Shown here: piece after piece, positions 42,211 through 46,280 of the stretch
Numbering within the stretch: position 1 is the stretch's first letter
How the letters are laid out: each line of letters starts with the position of its first letter
Source of the DNA: Gemmatimonadota bacterium
Lineage (GTDB): Bacteria > Latescibacterota > UBA2968 > UBA8231
Length of the DNA stretch: 46,280 nucleotides
Assembly (NCBI GenBank): GCA_028875335.1
Contig: JAPPEF010000016.1
Location: forward strand, 1-46,280
Direction: 5' to 3'
The notes under the pieces: generated by a model
Told to the model about the DNA's origin: nothing
The model's database searches: none
The model's input: only the letters and a program-made list of their open reading frames with translations
Made by a program: the position numbers and the translations under genes

Positions 42211-42234
42211 TGCGCCGACCGTTCGGTCAGCGCA
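42211..42234. promoter_or_regulatory. Palindromic operator between FAH and acetyltransferase genes
   Basis: TGCGCCGACCG and CGGTCAGCGCA form a 24-bp dyad with a TT centre and one mismatched pair. The inner GACCG-TT-CGGTC resembles TetR-family operators. It is 27 bp upstream of the FAH start and 38 bp upstream of the acetyltransferase start, so it could control both divergent genes. No TetR gene is in the window. Confidence 0.5.
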
Positions 42235-42271
42235 TTGGTAAATAAATAAGGACAATTTATATTCGGTCGTC

Positions 42272-42838
42272 ATGGCAAAAGAATACTTCATCCATCCCAG
42301 CACTTGCGTCGATGAGCCGGTCACCATCGGTGCGGGGACCCATGTCTGGCATTTCTGCCACCTGATGCCCGACGCTCAGATCGGCCAAAACTGCAACCTC
42401 GGCCAGAACGTCTATGTCGATCGCGGCGTGGTGATCGGCGACGGCTGCAAAATACAGAACAACGTCTCGATCTACAAGGGAGTCACGCTCGAAGACGAGG
42501 TCTTCTGCGGCCCGTCAATGGTATTCACCAACGTCGTCAATCCCCGCGCTTTTGTTGACCGCAGGCACGAGTTTCAAGAGACGCGGGTGCGCAAGGGGGC
42601 TTCGCTGGGAGCCAACTCGACCATCGTCTGCGGCGTCGAAATCGGCGCGTATGCCCTCATTGGTGCCGGAGCAGTCGTAACCCGCGACGTGCCGGCCTAT
42701 GGGCTGATAACCGGCGTGCCGGGGCGGCAGACGGGCTGGGCCTGCCGTTGCGGCATCACGCTAAGCGGTAATCTGGTCTGTGCGGCGTGCGGCGCGAGCT
42801 ACGTGGAGGACGCGGGGCGGCTGCGACCGCTGAATTGA
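42272..42838 (+). CDS. Left-handed beta-helix acetyltransferase with C-terminal zinc ribbon
   Basis: A 188-aa protein. The hexapeptide pattern (IGAGTHVWHFCHLMPDAQIG, VVIGDGCKIQNNVSIYKGV, VRKGASLGANSTIVCGVEIG, YALIGAGAVVTRDVPAYGLI) and VFTNVVNPRAFV match WbpD/WlbB-type N-acetyltransferases that acetylate UDP-3-amino sugars for surface polysaccharide. The last 35 residues add CRCG...CAACG, a two-pair zinc ribbon not needed by the enzyme fold. Its active-site histidine motif is not certain. The ATG has no strong Shine-Dalgarno. It converges with the nuclease gene. Confidence 0.88.
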   Translation: MAKEYFIHPSTCVDEPVTIGAGTHVWHFCHLMPDAQIGQNCNLGQNVYVDRGVVIGDGCKIQNNVSIYKGVTLEDEVFCGPSMVFTNVVNPRAFVDRRHEFQETRVRKGASLGANSTIVCGVEIGAYALIGAGAVVTRDVPAYGLITGVPGRQTGWACRCGITLSGNLVCAACGASYVEDAGRLRPLN

Positions 42839-42845
42839 GGTGTTC

Positions 42846-42864
42846 AATCCGTCGGAAACGACAG
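42846..42864. repeat. Short hairpin repeat, copy 1 of 3
   Basis: AATCCGTCGGAAACGACAG, containing GTCG-GAAA-CGAC (a GNRA-capped hairpin). The minus strand reads VLSFPTD and a stop (42844-42846). Copies 2 and 3 lie at 45.4 and 46.2 kb. Confidence 0.8.
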
Positions 42865-42883
42865 AACGATTTCCGAATGCCGC

Positions 42884-44101
42884 CTATGAGTGTCTGCTTG
42901 CCGAGATTGACTCAAGGAATCTGATATGCACCCGCTTCACCCTATCCAGAAATTTATCCACCGTCGTTCTCTGAAGATTGGTAGTCTCAACGGATCCGAC
43001 GGCACACTGATTGCCCCTGCTCTTGTCAACATCTATGCCTCCGTCAGATAGTTCCCCTTCTTGGAGGGCCCTAGCGAAGCAATTTCGGTATTCACGCAGC
43101 ATACCATCGCTTCCCTCTACACTCCCAGCTTCCCCGCGATCAATCATCAGCCGTAGTGGCTTCCCCGCATCGAGTCGCCAAAACAGATGCCGTGCGAACC
43201 AGTACTGCGTGAACGGCTCGCCGTCATTATTTGCGGCCCTGCCCAAACTGGAGACAAGCCAGTCCGAATTTGGCGGTGAATCGGACAATTCGTCGGGGAT
43301 AAAGGGCCGCCATTCGCCAGCCACATTTTCCATCACATCACGGAGCTTCAGCATGAACTCCCACTGAACATGGTCTTGATTAAGGTTCCACTCCTGCTGG
43401 GCCTTCATCCTTGGTTCCATAAAAGCTGCCAGATATTCCGCATACTGACGTAGAATCTCGTTCTCCCGAGTTACGGCCTGACCGTCGAGAAAACTCGCCA
43501 TGTCTTCCCCCTTAAAAACAGAATACTTGTTCTCTTCGACGACCTCTCTCTCATCACTGAACACATATCCAGTCTTGAAATAGATGGGTTTGATTAGATC
43601 TTCCTTCTCCTTATCCCCGATGACGACCTTTATATGCCGTGCCAATTGAGCACTATCCGTCGATCCGTCTTTTTTGTCTTCGATGATAAAAGAGACCGTC
43701 TTCCCGTCTACTTTGGCTTGAAAATACACATCTATCCGATCGTACTGAGGGCTGGGACAGCTCACGTCGCTCACGTCGCACGGCCCTTCGTGGCGAGCTG
43801 TTGACTCGCCATTGGGTCTCAGTACAGGAACGCCGCCAGTCTGATCCGACTCACCCACCCGAAATAGGGTACGCACGAACTCTAGTCCGCATTTCTGGAG
43901 GTCTCCAGTGGCTTCGGTAGCACAGGCAACGAGCCAGCAGATGACGGCGTCCTGCGAGAGTTCCTTTGTCGCGTAATTGAAGAGGTTGGGTCGTTGATGA
44001 GTATTAGAACCCCTATCAGAGCAAATTGGGAGCTGTATCTCGGCCCCCTCGCGGAAGAACTTCCCTCTCACAGCCTTAGAAAAATCATATTCCTGTTTCA
44101 T
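42884..44101 (-). CDS. PD-(D/E)XK nuclease-like protein with BrnA-like N-terminal leader
   Basis: The protein is 405 aa from MKQEYDFSKAVRGKFF. Residues 1-22 look like the start of antitoxins that follow BrnT. At about residue 35 the sequence changes to RPNLFNYATKELSQDAVICWL, the usual start of a PD-(D/E)XK-type nuclease family. The nuclease core is the aspartate in YDRIDVYF and the ExK-like IIEDKKDGS. The rest is helical. It overlaps the BrnT gene by 17 nt, as a BrnA would. A chimeric antitoxin-nuclease, or a truncated antitoxin fused to a neighbour by deletion, are both possible. Lower GC suggests acquired DNA. Confidence 0.7.
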   Translation of the reverse strand: MKQEYDFSKAVRGKFFREGAEIQLPICSDRGSNTHQRPNLFNYATKELSQDAVICWLVACATEATGDLQKCGLEFVRTLFRVGESDQTGGVPVLRPNGESTARHEGPCDVSDVSCPSPQYDRIDVYFQAKVDGKTVSFIIEDKKDGSTDSAQLARHIKVVIGDKEKEDLIKPIYFKTGYVFSDEREVVEENKYSVFKGEDMASFLDGQAVTRENEILRQYAEYLAAFMEPRMKAQQEWNLNQDHVQWEFMLKLRDVMENVAGEWRPFIPDELSDSPPNSDWLVSSLGRAANNDGEPFTQYWFARHLFWRLDAGKPLRLMIDRGEAGSVEGSDGMLREYRNCFARALQEGELSDGGIDVDKSRGNQCAVGSVETTNLQRTTVDKFLDRVKRVHIRFLESISASRHS

Positions 44102-44387
44102 TGTATTGCCTCTCTTCATTCGTGGTTGCTCTACGTGCCGAGATTAGCCGTATTCGGTCGCTTGAGGCAGCCTCTTCTCGATATGTATGACAAACGACCA
44201 GTAAGCTACCTGTCCGATCTAGACCGAGAGTGATCCACCGGTCCTCATCTTGGCTGTGTTCCTCGTCAAACTCGGAGAGTGCTCTTAGATCCTGAAAAAC
44301 GGTAGCAGCACGTTCAAAAGCAATACCATGTGCCCTGAGATTCTGTTCTGCTTTGCTAGGGTCCCATTCAAACTTGTGCTGGAACAA
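44085..44387 (-). CDS. brnT: BrnT-family ribonuclease toxin
   Basis: A 100-aa protein: FEWDPSKAEQNLRAHGIAFERAATVFQD, DEEHSQDEDRWITLG, LLVVCHTYRE and IRLISARRATTNEER. All blocks of BrnT (PF04365, RelE-like fold) are present, including the conserved arginine and histidine positions, so the toxin appears intact. BrnT cleaves RNA and is normally neutralised by BrnA, encoded immediately downstream. Here the downstream gene keeps only a BrnA-like leader fused to a nuclease. Confidence 0.92.
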   Translation of the reverse strand: MFQHKFEWDPSKAEQNLRAHGIAFERAATVFQDLRALSEFDEEHSQDEDRWITLGLDRTGSLLVVCHTYREEAASSDRIRLISARRATTNEERQYNETGI

Positions 44388-44582
44388 ATAAGCCTCCTAT
44401 ACAATTCAGATAGGCACTGTTATTCATTGTCCGACCGGACTGTTTTACTGCTTGCCGCTGATGATGTCGGCGACCTCCGTTTGTTCTGACACCTTATATA
44501 ATACTCAATTAGCTTCTTCGGATCGTGTCCGCATTCCGTCGATATGCTATGGCGGGCTTTACGTATCCTATTGATCATCAGA

Positions 44583-45197
44583 TCACCTACGTCGGGATCG
44601 CCAAAAGCGGCGCTTCTGGGCTGGCGCTTTGAGCAGTTTCGGATCTATGGGCGGGTCGGCCGGTGTCCTCTCTTTCTGCGGCAGATGACTAGCGTGTTCT
44701 TGCCGGAATTCAATGTCGGTCTTCGTGCCTTTGGCTAGATTGCAACTACCACAGGCCAACTGGCAGTTTCGGATGTGATCCGGGCCACCGCGAGCCTTCG
44801 GAATCATGTGCTCAATTTCGAGTTTGTCGTACTGGTACTCGTTGCCACAGTAAACGCACTTGCCTTGCTGATCGTGGAACAATTGGCGTTTGTCCTGTGC
44901 CTTCTGATCATCTTCCAGTAAAGCGGCGCGTTCGTCGAAGGTGCCGGCTCTGACCGGGTCGTACCTGCGGATCTTCTGCTTGTTTTTCCCTGCTTTCGGC
45001 TTTTTCTTGCTCGCCGCGCTGGCTTTCTTGTTGCACTCGATGCAGAGGGGGTACCCTGCGTCTTTATATACCCCACACTGGGGACACTCATCAATAACTC
45101 CTTCCTGAGATTCCTCCCAATGCTCACGACACAAGTAGTGATTTCTCCGTACTTTCTCGGTGCAGGATTGCTCTTTGCAGATGTTCGGTGTCGGCAT
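44583..45197 (-). CDS. HNH endonuclease with N-terminal zinc fingers
   Basis: A 204-aa protein. N-terminal cysteine/histidine clusters (CKEQSC, CREH, then CPQCG and CIEC) form one or two zinc-binding units. A lysine-rich linker follows (KKKPKAGKNKQKIRR). The HNH core CVYCGNEYQYDKLEIEHMIPKARGGPDHIRNCQLACGSCNLAKGTK has the catalytic EIEH, the asparagine in IRNCQLAC and two structural CxxC pairs. It is compatible with an HNH nicking or restriction enzyme or a homing-type nuclease. No partner gene is evident; BrnT and the nuclease gene lie downstream, the VapBC pair on the other side. Confidence 0.87.
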   Translation of the reverse strand: MPTPNICKEQSCTEKVRRNHYLCREHWEESQEGVIDECPQCGVYKDAGYPLCIECNKKASAASKKKPKAGKNKQKIRRYDPVRAGTFDERAALLEDDQKAQDKRQLFHDQQGKCVYCGNEYQYDKLEIEHMIPKARGGPDHIRNCQLACGSCNLAKGTKTDIEFRQEHASHLPQKERTPADPPIDPKLLKAPAQKRRFWRSRRR

Positions 45198-45431
45198 GGT
45201 TATTCTTTGGTTTTGGGCTAAGCTACCAACCTGCTACTGGCCGGAGATAGGTGGGGCTCAGGCCGCAGCAGTCCGGTCTTAGGTATTTGTAGGTCGGATA
45301 GCACTGTAAATTAAATGAATAGAGGGCTTCCACGTAAATAGAGAAGCCCTGCACGAGCCGGGGCATGACCACATCGGGTGGGACAGCAAGGACGTGCAAG
45401 GCTGACCAGCGGGAAGATAGGTCGCCTGCGT
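45198..45431. other. Gene-free stretch upstream of the HNH gene
   Basis: With the following 130 bp this makes about 360 bp without a gene. It contains the HNH leader, a poorly conserved stretch with no readable ORF, and then repeat copy 2 at 45432. I see no RNA gene or strong terminator. Confidence 0.5.
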
Positions 45432-45464
45432 CCTAATCCGTCGAAAACGACAGCGGAAAAGTCG
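45432..45464. repeat. Short hairpin repeat, copy 2 of 3, with coding tail
   Basis: 33 bp, differing from copy 3 at one position. The minus strand reads PRTRRQATASTFPLSFSTD and a stop (45433-45435). The open frame continues to the right through NEALEDEIE, but no complete gene is present, so this is a C-terminal remnant or a mobile coding repeat. Confidence 0.8.
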
Positions 45465-45543
45465 ACGCTGTGGCTTGGCGGCGCGTGCGCGGCTCAATCT
45501 CGTCCTCCAATGCCTCATTGCGATTGATTTGCCTGCAAATGTA

Positions 45544-45558
45544 GCCTATATTATAGGC
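45544..45558 (+). promoter_or_regulatory. Palindrome over the vapB promoter
   Basis: GCCTATA-T-TATAGGC is a perfect 15-nt dyad ending one base before the vapB ATG. It overlaps a TATATT -10 (45547-45552), with a TTGATT -35 (45525-45530) 16 bp upstream. The predicted start is the ATG itself, so a leaderless mRNA with VapB autorepression is likely. Confidence 0.55.
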
Positions 45559-45816
45559 ATGGCTGAGAAACATACTCAATACACCATCAGAAAAGTGCCG
45601 CCGCACTTAGACGAAGAACTCAGAAGAAGGGCTCACCAAGAACACAAGAGCCTAAATGAACTCGCTCTGTGGGCCTTAGCGCGCGGCTTAGGTTTATCGG
45701 AACAGGAAGTACGCCACCACGATCTAGATGACTTGGCTGGCACTTGGGTGGACGATCCGGCCTTTGACCAGGCCATCGAAGCCATGGACCAAGTAGATCC
45801 CGAACTTTGGTCGTGA
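45559..45816 (+). CDS. vapB: VapB/FitA-like ribbon-helix-helix antitoxin
   Basis: The protein is 85 aa from MAEKHTQYTIRKVPPHLDEE; the upstream-extended reading is not supported. The ribbon-helix-helix motif YTIRKVPPHLDEELRRRAHQEHKSLNELALWAL is typical of FitA/Arc-like antitoxins. The tail DDLAGTWVDDPAFDQAIEAMDQVDPELW is the toxin-binding segment. It overlaps the toxin GTG by four bases (GTGA, 45813-45816). Confidence 0.87.
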   Translation: MAEKHTQYTIRKVPPHLDEELRRRAHQEHKSLNELALWALARGLGLSEQEVRHHDLDDLAGTWVDDPAFDQAIEAMDQVDPELWS

Positions 45817-46199
45817 AGATTGCCTTAGATACCAACCGCTACCGCGACTTTTGTGCCGGCGACCCAATAGTGTTAGAGCGCATCCAACTCGCCGAGCAGA
45901 TCGTATTGCCCTTCGTCACCTTGGCCGAATTGCGCGCCGGTTTCCAGTGCGGCACATACGCCCGCGAAAACGAACGCATTCTGCGGCGTTTTCTCAATCG
46001 GCCCCGGACATCCGTTCTCTATGCTGGCGAGGCCACAACGCGACACTATGCCCAACTCTTTTGCCAGTTGCGTCAGCAGGGTACGCCCATTCCCACCAAC
46101 GATATCTGGATTGCCGCGCTCGTGGTTGAACACGGTCTGCATCTCTTTTCCCGCGACCATCACTTCAACCACTTGCCCCATCTGTTGCGCGTCGATTGA
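45813..46199 (+). CDS. vapC: VapC PIN-domain ribonuclease toxin
   Basis: The protein is 128 aa from the GTG at 45813, preferred for its GTGA overlap over a TTG six bases earlier. The PIN acidic triad/quartet is intact: Asp6 (ALDTNRY), Glu39 (TLAEL), Asp97 (TNDIWIAA) and Asp115 (FSRDHHF). PIN toxins cut specific tRNAs or rRNA; the target is not predictable. This is the last complete gene in the window. Confidence 0.92.
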   Translation: MKIALDTNRYRDFCAGDPIVLERIQLAEQIVLPFVTLAELRAGFQCGTYARENERILRRFLNRPRTSVLYAGEATTRHYAQLFCQLRQQGTPIPTNDIWIAALVVEHGLHLFSRDHHFNHLPHLLRVD

Positions 46200-46222
46200 T
46201 TAGTCGTTTAGCTATCTCGCCC

Positions 46223-46280
46223 CCTAATCCGTCGGAAACGACAGCGGAAAAGTCGGCTCTTGGTCCTGGTGACGAGTGCG
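46223..46280 (-). repeat. Short hairpin repeat, copy 3 of 3, at the window edge
   Basis: The 33-bp repeat at 46223-46255 is followed to the right by a minus-strand open frame that runs off the window: RTRHQDQEPTFPLSFPTD then a stop (46224-46226). It is probably the C-terminal end of a gene to the right whose tail is shared with copies 1 and 2. Confidence 0.7.

Noticed and set aside
45279..45518. 79-codon minus-strand frame across repeat copy 2
   Set aside because: It reads the repeat in a frame giving only Arg-rich sequence. The frame ending in FPLSFSTD is the one conserved among copies.

Overview
The window is a dense, moderately GC-rich bacterial segment with about 45 genes, most of them on the minus strand. 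No rRNA, tRNA or complete insertion sequence was found. The gene mix combines aerobic CO-dehydrogenase-type maturation genes, several PhyH-type dioxygenases, Gfo/Idh/MocA and sugar-isomerase genes, an IolD-like thiamine diphosphate enzyme, and many toxin-antitoxin and restriction genes. That profile fits an uncultivated heterotroph of the Latescibacterota/Poribacteria kind better than a standard model phylum. This is an inference from gene content only, with low confidence.

Left part (1-15.6 kb): a molybdenum hydroxylase (CO/xanthine dehydrogenase) module. It holds the first codons of a coxS-type iron-sulfur subunit and coxG, then mocA (molybdopterin cytidylyltransferase), a coupled operon coxD (MoxR ATPase) - coxE (VWA) - xdhC/coxI, and moaA. 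The module is interrupted by an island at about 1.3-6.9 kb with an AbiEi/AbiEii pair, a penicillin-acylase-family hydrolase, MazEF, an NYN-domain nuclease-like gene and a relic of a second xdhC 3' end. moaA is followed on the same strand by an unusual fusion of a FolC-like Mur ligase with an ATP-grasp domain, then a cystathionine synthase/lyase-family PLP enzyme.

Middle part (15.7-27.2 kb): two unrecognised proteins, a hicB/hicA pair with a degenerate hicA end, an RraA-family protein, and a DUF1016-like relic overlapping a striking run of palindromes. These are followed by a three-gene unit (unknown 432-aa protein, amidohydrolase, threonine-aldolase-like enzyme), a two-gene NotI-like restriction-modification system and polA.

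Right part (27.2-42.2 kb): a long, almost entirely minus-strand run of catabolic genes (PhyH dioxygenases, two zinc-less-looking MDR dehydrogenases, IolD-like enzyme, SGNH hydrolase, sugar isomerase, beta-propeller, Gfo/Idh oxidoreductase, two MFS permeases, FAH-family hydrolase). An EVE-domain gene and metG are embedded in it. A self-contained promoter-to-terminator unit of about 300 nt (34.7-35.0 kb) carries no convincing gene and is a small-RNA or small-ORF candidate.

Right end (42.2-46.3 kb): a hexapeptide acetyltransferase with a zinc-ribbon tail, BrnT next to a nuclease that carries a BrnA-like N-terminal leader, an HNH endonuclease and VapBC. Three copies of a short repeat encode a shared C-terminal tail. 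At least five toxin-antitoxin modules lie in 46 kb.

Most promising for new biology: the FolC/ATP-grasp fusion, the BrnA-leader/nuclease chimera behind BrnT, the palindrome run in the DUF1016 relic, the orphan transcription unit at 34.7-35.0 kb, and the duplicated xdhC tail at the NYN junction.
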